Source of the DNA: Bacteroidales bacterium
GTDB taxonomy: Bacteria; Bacteroidota; Bacteroidia; Bacteroidales; Marinilabiliaceae
DNA length: 64,000 nucleotides
Reading direction: 5' to 3'
Assembly (NCBI GenBank): GCA_003249255.1
Contig: QKJP01000017.1
Location: forward strand, 53,678 to 117,677
This document shows, piece by piece, positions 37,048 through 48,777 of this stretch. The notes under the pieces were generated by a model. That model had not been told where the DNA came from. It saw only the letters and a list, made by a program, of their open reading frames with translations, and did not search any database. The translations under genes were made by a program, and so were the position numbers. How positions within the stretch are numbered: position 1 is the first letter of the stretch; every line of letters begins with the position of its first letter.

Positions 37048-40000
37048 ATGAACATCAGGGTTAATATATTAAGCATTCTATTATTCGTAATATGCAACTT
37101 AACTTCTGCTCAATTTAAATTCGAACCCCTCAAAACTGAATTTGGCCAAAGCCTAAACTATGATGTATTAAGAGATCACCAGGGCTTTTTATGGATTGCA
37201 AATGACGGTGTTGGACTTTTAAAACACAATAGCTATAACAGCATTCGTTATATTCATAATGTCAATGACAGTACATCCTTGATTGATGATGGCATCCTGG
37301 CCATTAAACAAGACTCCCTAAAAAACATTTGGGTTGCCACAAGAAAAGGTCTTTGCAAATATCAACCATTAACAGACAACTTTAAACGATATACCCACTC
37401 AAAACAAGATTCCGAAAGTATCAATTCAAACTTTATCCTGGACCTGTATATAGACAACAGTGGAACACTTTGGGCTTTAACCGGAAATGGAGCTTGTAAA
37501 TACCGGCCGGAAACAGATAATTTTTCAACTTTTACAAGTTCAGATTCCATCTGTAACAATGTATTTTGTGGCATGGATCAAGATATATATGGTGACTATT
37601 GGCTCACATCCACTTCTAATGGCATTTCACATTTGGATATTAACACCGGGCATTTTACCCATTTCGAAGATCCCTATAGCCCCAAAGACTTCCTGTATAA
37701 TAAAAAATTACTCATTGACCATAAGAATAACTTTTGGCTAGCCATGCACGGAGCTGGTTTTGCGACCTTTAATTACCAGAGCAAAGAGTTTTATTATTAC
37801 CCACATGCTGAAGATGGCAAGGGTATCAATGGATTAAATGTGATGGATATTATCCAATGGGGTAATAATCATCTATTGATTGCCGTAGATCAAGGCGGAA
37901 TCAACATGCTAAACACAACAACCAACACGTTCAATTACATCAAATCAAATAATCCCAGATTTGGACAACTTTCGTCAGATGGAATATATTCCTTCTTCTT
38001 TGATAAAGACAGTATATTATGGGTGGGAACAGCCCGGGGTGGCGTTTGCTACCACAATCCGAAGAAAAATAGTTTTTCATCTTTTTCGCAAAATTCACCT
38101 AATACAAAACCAGTGCTACAACAATACGACTTCCCATCCTACAATATTGTTGGTTGTATTTATGAAGATTCCGATGGAATTATATGGCTTGGAACAGATG
38201 GCGGAGGCTTAAACTCGTTTAATCGTAAAACAAAAAAATTCACTTATTATCAACACGACTCAACTGATCCACAATCCTTAGCAACTAACGTGGTTCGGTC
38301 AATCACCGAAACACCGGATGGAGAATTATACGTTGCAACCTGGAATGGCGGTATTCAATCTTTCAACAAAAAAAACGGAAAATTCAAAAAAGTAAAATTT
38401 CCCCTACGGGATAAAAGTAGTTATCAAGGAGATAATGTATGGCACCTGTTATGTGATTCTCACCAGCGATTTTGGATTTCCAATCCCATAAGCCAGATCA
38501 ATTTATACGATAAAAACAAGGAATTTAAAAAATCGTTTTTCACGTATGAATCCCCTGCGATCAATCATTTTTGCGTCATGCGAGAAAACTCCAAAGGTCA
38601 AATCTTCACCAACACCATAAAAGGTATTTTCAAATATGAAGAAATTGGCCAATACTTTAAACAAATTATTGAAGTAGATAATGCCGTCTCATTTATAGTT
38701 GATAAAAAAGATAAAGTATGGGTGGGAACCTTAAAAAACGGACTATACCTCTTTTCACCTTATGGCGAATTATTAAAGCATTATACCATTGAAGATGGTT
38801 TAGCCGACAACAGTATTTGTGCGATCCTACTGGGTAAAAATAACGACATTTGGATCTCAACCAATAATGGCTTATGTCATTATAACGATGCCCAAAAAAG
38901 CTTTGTCACCTATCTTGAAGAAGATGGACTTGCAGGAAACCAATTCTTTATGCAATCAGCCATCAAATCAAAAACCGGCGAATTGTTTTTTGGAGGCACT
39001 AAAGGCTTTACCTATTTTCATCCCGATAGTTTGAAAACAAACACAAATCCTCCATCGGTTTTTTTATCAACCTTTTACTTATTTGATAAAAAGCTAAATT
39101 TTAAAGAGGAATCATCCCCTCTTAAAAAACCTCTTGAATATACCGATGAAATAAAATTAGATTATAAACAATCGTTCTTTAAGATAGATTTCTTTGCGAT
39201 CAATTATACCTATCCGCTTAAAAACTCATACCAATACATTCTGGAAGGATTTGATAAAGATTGGATTGAAACCAATGCAACTGTAAGATCTGCTACTTAT
39301 ACCAATGTTCCGCCAGGGGTTTACACCTTTAAATTAAAAGCCTCCAACAACGATGGCATTTGGAATGAAGAGGTAAAAGAATTAAAAATCATTATCAAAC
39401 CTCCATTTTGGAAACAAATCTGGTTCATCATCACCATTATCTCTAGTATACTCATTCTTATTTTAGTGTACATCTATTTCAGAAATAAACGACACCTTAA
39501 TGATAAAGTAGTGCTAACAAAAAAGGTGGAAGAAAGAACGAAAGTCATCGAACGCCAACACAAATTATTAACACAACAAAATGCAGAACTTGAACAAAAA
39601 CAAAAAGAACTGCTGGAACAACATGATGAATTAACCCGACACCGGAATCAACTGGAAAAACTAGTGATTGAACGCACCATAGACCTTCAGGCTGCCAAAG
39701 AAAAAGCTGAAGAGTCAGACCGACTGAAATCCTATTTCTTAGCCAATATGTCTCATGAAATTCGCACCCCAATGAATGCGATTGTGGGTTTTTCTGTTCT
39801 TTTAAATGATCCAAACATAACAGATGAGCAAAGAAAGGAATACATATCTGTAATTATGAGCAATTCAGATAGTTTGCTTTATTTAATCGAAGACATTTTG
39901 GATTTTTCAATGATTGAAGCTAATCAAATGAAAATTCATATCAGTAAGTTTTCTTTAAATGATTTAATCAGTAATATTCACTCTTCATTTGCCTTACAAA

Positions 40001-40836
40001 ACAAAAATGACGAAGTAGATATACTTGTGGAAAATGACATTAAACACAAGCACTACATACTTAATACTGATGAGCACAGAATCCGGCAAATCATTTCAAA
40101 TTTAATGAGCAATGCACTGAAATTCACTAAAACAGGGTTTGTAAAATTAAAAGTCCAAGAGATTCTTGAAGAAATCGTCATTAGTGTATACGATACCGGA
40201 AATGGTATCTCAAAAGACAAGCAATCCAAAATTTTTGACCAATTTGTAAAGCTTGAAAACGAACAATATTTGGCCAAAAGAGGGATTGGACTTGGCTTGG
40301 CAATCTGTAAAAGATTGTCAGAATTGTTGGCAGGAAACATTACTGTTGATTCAGAAATCGGAAAGGGATCTGTTTTTTCGTTATTGCTTCCTGTTACAAT
40401 TGCTGAGGTAGATACTGCTTTTATAAAAGAAAAACATAAAAAAACTATTTCTCAACAAATAGATTCTAACCTGGCCGGGAAAAGTGTACTCATCATTGAA
40501 GACGAAGAAGCTAATTATAGCTTTTTGAAAGAAGTTTTAACGCTCAACAACATTAAAGTTTTTTGGGCAGAAAGTGGTATGACAGGATTAGAAATGTTAG
40601 AATCCGGAAAACAATTTGATTTAATCCTTTTGGACATCAAAATGCCAAAAATGGATGGTTATGAAACCATCAAAAGAATAAAAGCCATTCTGCCGGATCA
40701 AATAGTAATTGCACAAACTGCCTATGCCATGGCTGAAGATGAAGTTATGATTAACAATAGTGGATTCGATGATTATTTAGCAAAACCAATAAGCCCATCC
40801 AAACTTATCGAAACCATAAAAAAGCATATCGGCTAA
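37048..40836 (+). CDS. Hybrid sensor kinase with terminal receiver, paralogue 1
   Basis: 1262 residues: signal peptide, Reg_prop propeller repeats ([13 protein letters not shown], about 385), Y_Y_Y domain, membrane helix (about 793-812), coiled coil (about 825-895), HisKA with His903 in NMSHEIRTP, HATPase with GIGLGLAI, and a C-terminal receiver with Asp1196 in LLDIKMP. There is no AraC domain, so it cannot bind DNA itself and must signal through other proteins. It is strongly similar along its whole length to the gene that follows, 108 bp downstream, and to the kinase at 12030. No transport or hydrolase gene stands beside it, so its ligand cannot be guessed. Confidence 0.95.
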   Translation: MNIRVNILSILLFVICNLTSAQFKFEPLKTEFGQSLNYDVLRDHQGFLWIANDGVGLLKHNSYNSIRYIHNVNDSTSLIDDGILAIKQDSLKNIWVATRKGLCKYQPLTDNFKRYTHSKQDSESINSNFILDLYIDNSGTLWALTGNGACKYRPETDNFSTFTSSDSICNNVFCGMDQDIYGDYWLTSTSNGISHLDINTGHFTHFEDPYSPKDFLYNKKLLIDHKNNFWLAMHGAGFATFNYQSKEFYYYPHAEDGKGINGLNVMDIIQWGNNHLLIAVDQGGINMLNTTTNTFNYIKSNNPRFGQLSSDGIYSFFFDKDSILWVGTARGGVCYHNPKKNSFSSFSQNSPNTKPVLQQYDFPSYNIVGCIYEDSDGIIWLGTDGGGLNSFNRKTKKFTYYQHDSTDPQSLATNVVRSITETPDGELYVATWNGGIQSFNKKNGKFKKVKFPLRDKSSYQGDNVWHLLCDSHQRFWISNPISQINLYDKNKEFKKSFFTYESPAINHFCVMRENSKGQIFTNTIKGIFKYEEIGQYFKQIIEVDNAVSFIVDKKDKVWVGTLKNGLYLFSPYGELLKHYTIEDGLADNSICAILLGKNNDIWISTNNGLCHYNDAQKSFVTYLEEDGLAGNQFFMQSAIKSKTGELFFGGTKGFTYFHPDSLKTNTNPPSVFLSTFYLFDKKLNFKEESSPLKKPLEYTDEIKLDYKQSFFKIDFFAINYTYPLKNSYQYILEGFDKDWIETNATVRSATYTNVPPGVYTFKLKASNNDGIWNEEVKELKIIIKPPFWKQIWFIITIISSILILILVYIYFRNKRHLNDKVVLTKKVEERTKVIERQHKLLTQQNAELEQKQKELLEQHDELTRHRNQLEKLVIERTIDLQAAKEKAEESDRLKSYFLANMSHEIRTPMNAIVGFSVLLNDPNITDEQRKEYISVIMSNSDSLLYLIEDILDFSMIEANQMKIHISKFSLNDLISNIHSSFALQNKNDEVDILVENDIKHKHYILNTDEHRIRQIISNLMSNALKFTKTGFVKLKVQEILEEIVISVYDTGNGISKDKQSKIFDQFVKLENEQYLAKRGIGLGLAICKRLSELLAGNITVDSEIGKGSVFSLLLPVTIAEVDTAFIKEKHKKTISQQIDSNLAGKSVLIIEDEEANYSFLKEVLTLNNIKVFWAESGMTGLEMLESGKQFDLILLDIKMPKMDGYETIKRIKAILPDQIVIAQTAYAMAEDEVMINNSGFDDYLAKPISPSKLIETIKKHIG

Positions 40837-40876
40837 GCCTACCTTCATCAACGGGTATTAAATGCTAATCAAAGAT

Positions 40877-40929
40877 GATTTCTATAAAATTGATTTTGAT
40901 TCTTTTGTTGTTTAATTTATATAGAAATC
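40877..40929 (+). promoter_or_regulatory. 10-bp inverted repeat before the second sensor kinase
   Basis: GATTTCTATA (40877-40886) and its exact complement TATAGAAATC (40920-40929), 33 bp apart, ending 15 bp before the start of the next gene. It could be an operator or a leader stem that hides the ribosome site. Confidence 0.4.
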
Positions 40930-40944
40930 AAACCTCGGTAATCC

Positions 40945-43900
40945 ATGAAAATCCGCTCAATCATCGGTTTTTTAGTTGTGCTTATCTCTCATCCCTCTCT
41001 GGCGAGTCAGATGACATTTGATAAATTAGAAACTGAATATGGATTATCTTTAGTTCATGACATCCATAGAGACACCAATGGTTTTCTATGGATAGCCAAT
41101 GATGGCGTTGGCTTAATGAAACATGACAGCTACAATACCACCCGCTATTTACACGATTCAAATGATTCTAATTCCATTTCAAACGATGGTATTCGAGCCA
41201 TTGAAGAAGATTCTGCAAAAAACCTTTGGATTGCAACCAGACATGGTTTAAACAGGTATCTCCCTTTTCAAGAAAGCTTTAAAAGATATTTACATCAACC
41301 CAATGACTCCACATCCATTTCCCATCCGCATATTGAGAATTTATATATAGACCTCAGAGGAAATCTATGGGCATTATCTAATGACGGACTAAACTTGTAT
41401 GATCCGATCAGCGATTCTTTCATTCAATACCATAACAAACCCGGAACAAAAGAAAATTCCTTCACAAGTATGGATCAAGACAATAGAGGCGATTTTTGGT
41501 TAACGACGATTGGCAATGGCATTTACCATTTTGACCAAAACACGGGCATTTTCACTCATTTTAAAGACCTACTTTCTGATTCTGAATCAGTTAGCATAAA
41601 AAAGTTGCTAATTGATTCAGACAATACTTTTTGGATAGGCTCAGCCACAGATGGTTTAAGTACATTCAACCCCGATGACCGAAGCTTTTACCATTATCCA
41701 ATTAACAAAACAAACGGACTAAGTGGTCCTGCAATTATTGATCTAATCGAATGGAATAAAGATCAAATTCTGATTGCAGTCGATCAAGGAGGAATTAATG
41801 TTTTCAATAAAAAATCGGAACAATTTTCCTACCTAAAAGCCGACGACCCGAGATATGGAAATATAGCCTCTGATGGAATCTACTCATTCCATATCGACAA
41901 GGAAAAAATATTGTGGGTAGGAACCTCCAGAGGCGGAATAAGTTATTATAATGCAAAAAAGAAACGCTTCAATACTTATCGAAAGAACATATTATCGGGG
42001 AAAACAAATAAAGAAACTTACAAAGCGATATCTCATAATATCATTGGCTGTTTTTATGAAGACTCAGAAGGCATAATCTGGATTGGTACCGATGGTGGAG
42101 GGTTAAATGCCTTTGACAAGAAAAAACACCTTTTTACGGTGTATACGCACGATGAAAACGATCCATTTTCGATCAGTTCAAATGTCATCCGCTCTATTAC
42201 TGAAGATGATGATGAGGCTCTCTATATAGCCACCTGGGATGGAGGAATAAACAGGTTTAACAAAAAGAAACAACAGTTTTACAAGGAAGAGTTCGTAGTG
42301 AACAAAAAAGGAGGTTACCATGGTAATAATCTATGGAGCATCTACTATGATTCTCAAAACCGTTTTTGGATCGGCAACCCGGTAGGGCACTTTAGCCTTT
42401 ATACCCAACAAAAGAAGTTAATTAACCAGTACTTCATTAATGAGAATGCAAATATTTCACACTTCTGCCTTATCAAAGAGAACTCTAAAAATCAGATATA
42501 TACCAACACTTACGAGGGCGTATTCTATTTTAATGAAATACTCAATTCTTTTCAAAAATTGATTTCGCTCCAGGAAGTTATTTGTATCGAGTTTGACCAA
42601 AATGATAATCTATGGGTAGGTTCAGGAAAAAACGGTGTGTATTTATATGCTTCGGATGGAAAATTACTAAAACATTTTACTACCAAGGAAGGCCTATCTG
42701 ATAATAATATTTGTGGTATTCTTGCAGGCAAAAAAGGCGATATTTGGATATCTACCAATAATGGATTAAATCAATACAATCCAACTTCAGGAGAATTCAG
42801 AATCTATCGGCTAAATGATGGTTTACAGGGGGACCAGTTTTTTACACAAGCAGCTTATAAAAGTAAAACAGGGGAATTATATTTTGGGGGGTCAAATGGT
42901 TTTTCCTATTTCAGTCCTGATAGTTTATACATAAACCCTGTAGTCCCACAAATATTTATAAGCGATTTTTATTTATACGATGAAAAAATTAATCTTCATT
43001 CGGATCATTCACCGTTAAACAATTCCATTCTATTTACTAATGAACTAACAATTAATTATAACCAAGCCTATTTTTCATTTGAATTTTTAGGAATAAACTA
43101 TACTTATCCTGAAAAAAACAAGTATAAATACATATTAGAAGGTCTTGACTCACACTGGATAGAAACATCGGCAGATAATCGCATCGCCACTTATACCCGG
43201 ATTCCGCCCGGTAAATATACATTTAAAGTAAAAGGAACAAATAATGATGGTGTATGGAACGAAAGCGGAAAAGAAATCCATATCAAAATCATCCCCCCTT
43301 TTTGGCAAAAAGGTTGGTTTATAACTTTGTGTATAATAGTGGTTATTTCACTCATGCTTCTTTCAATCTATAAACGCAATCAAAAGCATATAAAAGACAC
43401 CATAATCCTACAAAAGAAAGTCAAAGAAAGAACCAAAATCATAGAAGACCAACACAACCTTCTACAAGCTCAAAAGAATGAGCTCGAAGAGCAAAAAAAT
43501 GAACTTGAAGATCAAAAAGAAAAACTCGGTCAACATCAAAATCAACTCGAAAAATTAGTGATCGAACGTACAATAGACTTGCAGGCGGCAAAAGAAAAAG
43601 CGGAAGAATCGGATCGCTTAAAATCCTATTTCTTAGCCAACATGTCGCACGAGATTCGCACGCCTATGAATGCTATTGTTGGCTTTTCAGTATTGCTCAA
43701 CGATTCTCAATTAACAGAAGAAGAGCGAAGAGAGTATGTCTCAATTATTATGAGTAATTCAGACAGTTTACTCTATTTAATTGAGGATATTCTGGATTTT
43801 TCAATGATCGAAGCCAACCAATTAAAAATACATCCCAATAAATTCTCACTAAACGAACTGATTGTAAATATCTTTTCATCCTTTGCATTACGAAATAAAA

Positions 43901-44718
43901 ACTTACTGCTAGAAGTACGGATGAAAAACAGGTTAAAACATAAATCTTATACACTTAATTCAGATGAACACAGAGTTAGGCAAATAATAACTAACCTGAT
44001 GAGCAATGCGCTAAAATTCACCAATCAAGGCTATGTAGAACTTCGAGCCAGCGAATCAGATAAACACATTATTATAAGTGTAAAAGACACAGGAAATGGG
44101 ATCTCTGCAGATAAACAATCTGAGATTTTCAATCAATTTGTCAAACTTGAAAATGATCAAATACTTGCCAAAAGAGGAATCGGTTTAGGCCTGGCCATTT
44201 CTAAAAGGTTAGCCGAATTGCTACAAGGTGAGCTTAAAGTTCAATCTGTAGTAGGGCAAGGCTCTACATTCTCACTATTTCTACCAAAAGAAATTGCCGA
44301 TATTGATTTTGAATTTGTAAGAGATTTTAAACTTACTAACACTCCAAATGATTGGGAGAATAAAAAGATGCTTATCATTGAGGACGAAGAGGCAAACTTT
44401 AAATTTTTAAAAGAAGTACTTAAACTTACAAAGATCAATATCACCTGGGCTGAAAACGGAATTGATGCATTAAAATATATTGATAACGGAGATAATTACG
44501 ATATCATTCTTTTAGACATTAAAATGCCGCAAATGGATGGTTATACAGTTTATGATAAAATAAAGGAAAAACACCCGAATCAAATTATTATTGCACAAAC
44601 AGCATACGCATTAGTTGAAGATGAAGTCACCATTAGAAAAAAAGGTTTTGATGACTACCTATCAAAACCCATTATGCCACACGACCTTTTGAAAAAGCTT
44701 AAAAATTATCTTGGATAA
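40945..44718 (+). CDS. Hybrid sensor kinase with terminal receiver, paralogue 2
   Basis: 1257 residues with the same architecture as the preceding gene: signal peptide, Reg_prop repeats ([13 protein letters not shown]), Y_Y_Y, membrane helix, coiled coil with [16 protein letters not shown], HisKA with His902, HATPase, receiver with Asp1191 in LLDIKMP, no DNA-binding domain. The HisKA regions of the pair are nearly identical over long stretches ([19 protein letters not shown]), while the propellers differ more, as expected of a tandem duplication with diverging ligand sites. Its stop is only 2 bp from the end of the converging NlpC/P60 gene, leaving no room for a terminator. Confidence 0.95.
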   Translation: MKIRSIIGFLVVLISHPSLASQMTFDKLETEYGLSLVHDIHRDTNGFLWIANDGVGLMKHDSYNTTRYLHDSNDSNSISNDGIRAIEEDSAKNLWIATRHGLNRYLPFQESFKRYLHQPNDSTSISHPHIENLYIDLRGNLWALSNDGLNLYDPISDSFIQYHNKPGTKENSFTSMDQDNRGDFWLTTIGNGIYHFDQNTGIFTHFKDLLSDSESVSIKKLLIDSDNTFWIGSATDGLSTFNPDDRSFYHYPINKTNGLSGPAIIDLIEWNKDQILIAVDQGGINVFNKKSEQFSYLKADDPRYGNIASDGIYSFHIDKEKILWVGTSRGGISYYNAKKKRFNTYRKNILSGKTNKETYKAISHNIIGCFYEDSEGIIWIGTDGGGLNAFDKKKHLFTVYTHDENDPFSISSNVIRSITEDDDEALYIATWDGGINRFNKKKQQFYKEEFVVNKKGGYHGNNLWSIYYDSQNRFWIGNPVGHFSLYTQQKKLINQYFINENANISHFCLIKENSKNQIYTNTYEGVFYFNEILNSFQKLISLQEVICIEFDQNDNLWVGSGKNGVYLYASDGKLLKHFTTKEGLSDNNICGILAGKKGDIWISTNNGLNQYNPTSGEFRIYRLNDGLQGDQFFTQAAYKSKTGELYFGGSNGFSYFSPDSLYINPVVPQIFISDFYLYDEKINLHSDHSPLNNSILFTNELTINYNQAYFSFEFLGINYTYPEKNKYKYILEGLDSHWIETSADNRIATYTRIPPGKYTFKVKGTNNDGVWNESGKEIHIKIIPPFWQKGWFITLCIIVVISLMLLSIYKRNQKHIKDTIILQKKVKERTKIIEDQHNLLQAQKNELEEQKNELEDQKEKLGQHQNQLEKLVIERTIDLQAAKEKAEESDRLKSYFLANMSHEIRTPMNAIVGFSVLLNDSQLTEEERREYVSIIMSNSDSLLYLIEDILDFSMIEANQLKIHPNKFSLNELIVNIFSSFALRNKNLLLEVRMKNRLKHKSYTLNSDEHRVRQIITNLMSNALKFTNQGYVELRASESDKHIIISVKDTGNGISADKQSEIFNQFVKLENDQILAKRGIGLGLAISKRLAELLQGELKVQSVVGQGSTFSLFLPKEIADIDFEFVRDFKLTNTPNDWENKKMLIIEDEEANFKFLKEVLKLTKINITWAENGIDALKYIDNGDNYDIILLDIKMPQMDGYTVYDKIKEKHPNQIIIAQTAYALVEDEVTIRKKGFDDYLSKPIMPHDLLKKLKNYLG

Positions 44719-44720
44719 CT

Positions 44721-45254
44721 TTAACGTGTCCCAAATAAAAAGCGCTCAGGCCAATAATAATCAGTGTAAATATTACTCGTACTATAACCTTTGGAAGAAG
44801 ACATGTGAACAAACTCACTATTGCTAATCATGACACCTACATGGTTAATGATTCGCTTATCACCTTTAAAAAATACAAGATCGCCGGCCTTGAGTTTCTT
44901 TTTTGAAGCTACAATGGATCCAAATCGGGCAAGCTCTAACGATTGATGAGGAACCTTAACTCCGATATCTTGCATTGCTGCATATATTAAGCCGGAACAA
45001 TCCATTCCATTTTTGGAGATTCCTCCAAATTGATATTTTGCTCCATCATATTTTTTGACTGCTATAAGCAAATCTGCTTTTTTAAAAGTCCTGGTCCATT
45101 TCTGCTCTATTCCACCTTTTCTAAATTCTTCTAATTGCTTCTTCTGCTTTTTATCCTTAGATAGTTTAATTACACTATCAAAACCTCCAATGGTAAAACT
45201 ACATAGAACCACGACTGCTAATATGGCTCCAATAAAACGATATCTTTTCTTCAT
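44721..45254 (-). CDS. NlpC/P60 family cysteine peptidase
   Basis: 177 residues from the chosen start. An N-terminal hydrophobic segment (IGAILAVVVLCSFTIGG) serves as signal or anchor. The C40 domain has the catalytic Cys86 in MDCSGLIY, then GDLVFFKGD and the histidine in INHVGVMI, all intact. Such enzymes cut bonds in peptidoglycan stem peptides. The frame could begin 23 codons upstream, but MKKRYRFIG at 45254 gives a normal export signal. It converges on the sensor kinase gene with a 2 bp gap. Confidence 0.9.
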   Translation of the reverse strand: MKKRYRFIGAILAVVVLCSFTIGGFDSVIKLSKDKKQKKQLEEFRKGGIEQKWTRTFKKADLLIAVKKYDGAKYQFGGISKNGMDCSGLIYAAMQDIGVKVPHQSLELARFGSIVASKKKLKAGDLVFFKGDKRIINHVGVMISNSEFVHMSSSKGYSTSNIYTDYYWPERFLFGTR

Positions 45255-45349
45255 ACATAAAAAGCTAAAGATTTTTTCTGTTGATTTTTTCAATTTTATT
45301 GTCTCTACGAAAAAGAACTCCAAAAAGTTTATACTCGTTTAACTAAAAA

Positions 45350-45375
45350 AAGACTGCCTAGTAATAAGCAGCCTT
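45350..45375 (-). terminator. Terminator of the helical orphan gene
   Basis: 8 bp stem with one G-T pair; on the minus strand AAGGCTGC pairs with GCAGTCTT and runs into seven T. It lies about 65 bp beyond the stop at 45441. Confidence 0.7.
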
Positions 45376-45440
45376 TAAAACCCAACAAGAGTTAAACTCT
45401 ACTGTGCCATAGAAAATGAACTACATCACAGATTTGATAT

Positions 45441-46094
45441 TTAATTGTAAATGATGAACTCATTAATTCGAGCATACCTGTATGACAAATAAAACTCTTT
45501 ATCATTCGTAAATAGCTCCATCAAAGGATCTATTTTATTGACTAATAATTGATAAATGGTTTCAATATAATCATATATGGCTTTACTTCCTGATACATAC
45601 TTCGACTTGCCAATAGGAGATTGTGAAATAACAATTTCAAAATCAGCAATTTCAATGATAAAACCTGTCACCAACTCATTCGTTAATCCATAATCGCACA
45701 ATGAAGTGGCATAATTAACCACATATTTGGATAGCTCCTTTGAATACTCTAATAATTGAACCGGTGTATATTTAGTCACCAATTCTTGCTTGCTGCACAC
45801 CAAAAAGTTTAACAACTTTTTATTGAAACTGACGAAGGCAAAAACTTTTAAAATGCAACTTAATTTATACGCAACATCGGCTAAGGATTCTTTAGAGAAC
45901 TGTACATTACCCGGAATTTCATTGGCTACCCTATTCAATTGATCAAACTCTTTTTCGATCATTTCCAACAAGTTTTCCAATTCCAATAAAGACTTTGAGA
46001 AAAATGGAACTGTTTTTATAGAGTCTTCTTTACTTTTAAGTACTGCAAATACTTTTTGATTAGCAATATGCCTTTCTACGATAGACTTTTTCAT
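45441..46094 (-). CDS. Hypothetical helical protein
   Basis: 217 residues, no signal peptide or membrane helix, and almost wholly predicted helical (for example LLELENLLEMIEKEFDQLN and LLEYSKELSKYVVNYATSL). I do not recognise it; four-helix bundle proteins of this look are common and unnamed in Bacteroidota. It has its own terminator and is separated from the NlpC/P60 gene by about 190 bp. It is divergent from the acyl-CoA carboxylase operon. Confidence 0.75.
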   Translation of the reverse strand: MKKSIVERHIANQKVFAVLKSKEDSIKTVPFFSKSLLELENLLEMIEKEFDQLNRVANEIPGNVQFSKESLADVAYKLSCILKVFAFVSFNKKLLNFLVCSKQELVTKYTPVQLLEYSKELSKYVVNYATSLCDYGLTNELVTGFIIEIADFEIVISQSPIGKSKYVSGSKAIYDYIETIYQLLVNKIDPLMELFTNDKEFYLSYRYARINEFIIYN

Positions 46095-46306
46095 TGGTTT
46101 TATGGTTTGGTTTATGGTTTGATTTACTTCTATCGATTATAAAAGTAGAAATTATCTTAAGTGCTACAGAAATTCCTTCACCATAGTTATTCACAATTAG
46201 ACCAATGTTATTAACAATTTCATCAAAAAAACGCCTCTATCCTTGATATTATAAAGCATCTGAACATTTAATAACTTTTGCAGTTTATTAGTAAAAACCA
46301 TCACTT

Positions 46307-47905
46307 ATGTTTCAACATAAAATAATATCAAACCTTAAAAGTGAGTTAGCTTTCAATAACCATAAGGCCAATGAAAAATTGCTCAATGAACTTAAAACAA
46401 TCACAAAAAAAATCACCCAAAGACCTAACAATCAACACCAACCAAAACTAAACAAAAACACAAAACTACCGGTTAGACAACGAATAGACTTGTTATTGGA
46501 TGACGAATCACCTTTCCTGGAGCTTTCAACATTAGCAGCTTATCAACAATACCATGACCAGTTTCCATCAGCCGGTATTGTAACAGGTATTGGAGTCATT
46601 CATAAACGGCAAGTGATGATCGTGGCTAACGACTCGAGTGTAAAAGGAGGTACCTACATAAAGGAAACGATTAAAAAACATTTACGGGCACAGGAAATAG
46701 CTTTCGAAAACAAATTACCCTGCATCTATTTGGTTGACAGTGGTGGAATCTTTCTGCCAGAACAAAGCGAAGTATTTCCAGATAAGAATGATTTCGGACG
46801 GATTTTTTATAATCAAGCTCGCTTATCAGCAATGAATATTCCGCAAATTGCCATTGTTATGGGTTCCTGTACTGCCGGGGGAGCTTATATACCTGCCATG
46901 AGCGACGAAACTATTATTGTAAAAAACCAAGGCACCATCTTCTTAGCTGGTCCACCACTCGTGAAAGCAGCTACCGGTGAAATTGTTAGTGCCGAAGAAT
47001 TAGGTGGCGCTGAAGTACACACCAAAATTTCCGGGGTTGCTGACCATTTGGCAGACAATGACATACACGCCATTCACATCTGCAGAAACCTTATTGAAAC
47101 TTTACCTGAAAACAATACCGTAAAGAAAGTTGATTCACCACCTATAATTTCTCAGGAGAATATTTTAAAATTAATTCCGAACCAAGAAAATCCCTTCCCG
47201 GACGTTCGTGACATTATAGCCACCATTACCGACCATAGTGAATTTCATGAATTTAAAAAGGAGTATGGCTCTACACTAGTCTGTGGTTTTGCCAAAATAA
47301 AAGACATAAAAACCGGGATTATTGCGAACAATGGAATCCTTTTCTCAGAATCGGCTCTCAAGGGGGCTCACTTTATACAACTATGCAACCAAAGAAACAT
47401 CCCTATGCTCTTTCTGCAAAACATCAGTGGTTTTATGGTGGGCAAAGAGTATGAGCACAAAGGTATTGCTAAAGATGGTGCCAAAATGGTAAATGCCCTC
47501 GCTAACTCTAAGGTTCCATTTATGACCATTATCATTGGAGGATCTTATGGTGCCGGAAACTATGCCATGGCTGGAAGAGCCTACAATCCACGTTTTTTAT
47601 TTATGTACCCCAATGCCAGAATTTCTGTTATGGGGGCTAAACAAGCTGCCGAAGTACTTGTTACCATAAAGATCAATCAAGCCAAAGCAAAAAGGCAAAC
47701 TCTGAATAAGGAAGAAATGGATCATATAAAAGCTAATATCCAAAAGAAATATGAAACAGAAGGATCTCCTTACTACAGTACAAGCCGATTGTGGGATGAT
47801 GGGATAATTGACCCCCAAGACACACGTGAAATAGTAGGAATTTGCCTTGAGATCATGAGCAATAAAAACACTGGTAATGATGGATATGGTGTATTTAGAA
47901 TGTAA
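46307..47905 (+). CDS. liuB: 3-methylcrotonyl-CoA carboxylase beta subunit
   Basis: Carboxyltransferase subunit of 532 residues that moves the carboxyl group from biotin to 3-methylcrotonyl-CoA. The two crotonase-like halves show [16 protein letters not shown] and [16 protein letters not shown], the oxyanion-hole glycine regions of the family; [19 protein letters not shown] is also typical of the MCC branch rather than propionyl-CoA carboxylase. The hydratase and biotin subunit that follow support the assignment; geranyl-CoA carboxylase is the alternative. It heads a long plus-strand operon whose later genes make mevalonate products. Confidence 0.92.
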   Translation: MFQHKIISNLKSELAFNNHKANEKLLNELKTITKKITQRPNNQHQPKLNKNTKLPVRQRIDLLLDDESPFLELSTLAAYQQYHDQFPSAGIVTGIGVIHKRQVMIVANDSSVKGGTYIKETIKKHLRAQEIAFENKLPCIYLVDSGGIFLPEQSEVFPDKNDFGRIFYNQARLSAMNIPQIAIVMGSCTAGGAYIPAMSDETIIVKNQGTIFLAGPPLVKAATGEIVSAEELGGAEVHTKISGVADHLADNDIHAIHICRNLIETLPENNTVKKVDSPPIISQENILKLIPNQENPFPDVRDIIATITDHSEFHEFKKEYGSTLVCGFAKIKDIKTGIIANNGILFSESALKGAHFIQLCNQRNIPMLFLQNISGFMVGKEYEHKGIAKDGAKMVNALANSKVPFMTIIIGGSYGAGNYAMAGRAYNPRFLFMYPNARISVMGAKQAAEVLVTIKINQAKAKRQTLNKEEMDHIKANIQKKYETEGSPYYSTSRLWDDGIIDPQDTREIVGICLEIMSNKNTGNDGYGVFRM

Positions 47906-47909
47906 GCTT

Positions 47910-47975
47910 GGAATGATTAATGATTAATGATTACCACAATTAATTGATAATTGATAATTGATAATTGATAATTAT
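47910..47975. repeat. Two adjacent 7-bp tandem repeats
   Basis: ATGATTA about three times (47912-47933), then TTGATAA four times or more (47944-47974), right before the hydratase start. Such heptamer runs are prone to slippage and could alter the spacing to the ribosome site. Confidence 0.75.
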
Positions 47976-47981
47976 AAAAAA

Positions 47982-48755
47982 ATGATCGATACAAACATAA
48001 ACCAACACGTACTGTGGATAACCTTAAACCGGCCCGAAAGTAAAAATGCGCTGAATAAACAGATGATAGTTCAGATGACATCAGCATTAGAAAGGCATAT
48101 CCACAACAAAAGCTGCAGGGTTGTTATTATACACGGTGCTGAGGGAATGTTTTCTTCAGGAGCAGATTTAGATTGGATGCGTGAAGCCAAAAAACAAAGC
48201 GAAGAGGAAAACTTAAGGGATGCCCAATTGTTTTATAAGCTATTTGAAACGTTGAACAATTATCCCAAACCAATTATTTGTAGTGTGGAGAAATTTGCTT
48301 TTGGAGGAGCAACCGGAATTGCAGCTTGCTCAGACATTGTGATTGCAGATAAAAATTCTTTATGGGGATTTCCTGAGGTGAAACTTGGATTGGTACCTGC
48401 AACCATTGCACCTTTTATTGTAACTAAAATAGGAGTTAATCATGCGAAAAACTTATTATTGAGCGGTGAAACTTTCTCGGCCAAAAAAGCGAAGAAAATT
48501 GGTTTAGTAAATCATCTTGTTTCTTCGGCTAAATTAAATGATAATATCATCTCAATTTCCAATTCTCTGATTAACAATAGTCCCGAAGCCATAAAAGAAA
48601 CGAAGCAATTATTGAATAACATCATTGGAAAAGATGGTATTAATCCGGATCAAATATGCAGCTACATAGCAAAAGCCAGATTATCGAAAGAAGGGCAAGA
48701 AGGTGTAAATGCGTTTTTTGAAAAGCGTCCTGCCAGTTGGCAAGTATTAAATTGA
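47982..48755 (+). CDS. liuC: Methylglutaconyl-CoA hydratase (enoyl-CoA hydratase family)
   Basis: Crotonase-fold enzyme, 257 residues from ATG 47982. GAEGMFSSGADLDWMREA and FAFGGATGIAAC hold the oxyanion-hole residues, and the acidic residue in WGFPEVKLGL is the catalytic glutamate position. In this operon it would hydrate 3-methylglutaconyl-CoA to 3-hydroxy-3-methylglutaryl-CoA. The frame is open eight codons upstream, but that part is made of the TTGATAA repeat, so 47982 is the real start. It lies 22 bp before the biotin subunit gene. Confidence 0.88.
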   Translation: MIDTNINQHVLWITLNRPESKNALNKQMIVQMTSALERHIHNKSCRVVIIHGAEGMFSSGADLDWMREAKKQSEEENLRDAQLFYKLFETLNNYPKPIICSVEKFAFGGATGIAACSDIVIADKNSLWGFPEVKLGLVPATIAPFIVTKIGVNHAKNLLLSGETFSAKKAKKIGLVNHLVSSAKLNDNIISISNSLINNSPEAIKETKQLLNNIIGKDGINPDQICSYIAKARLSKEGQEGVNAFFEKRPASWQVLN

Positions 48756-48777
48756 AGAGCCTCTATAATTAATTTCA

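Noticed and set aside
47910..47975. CRISPR array
   Set aside because: The units are 7 bp and directly adjacent with no spacers, and no cas genes are present.
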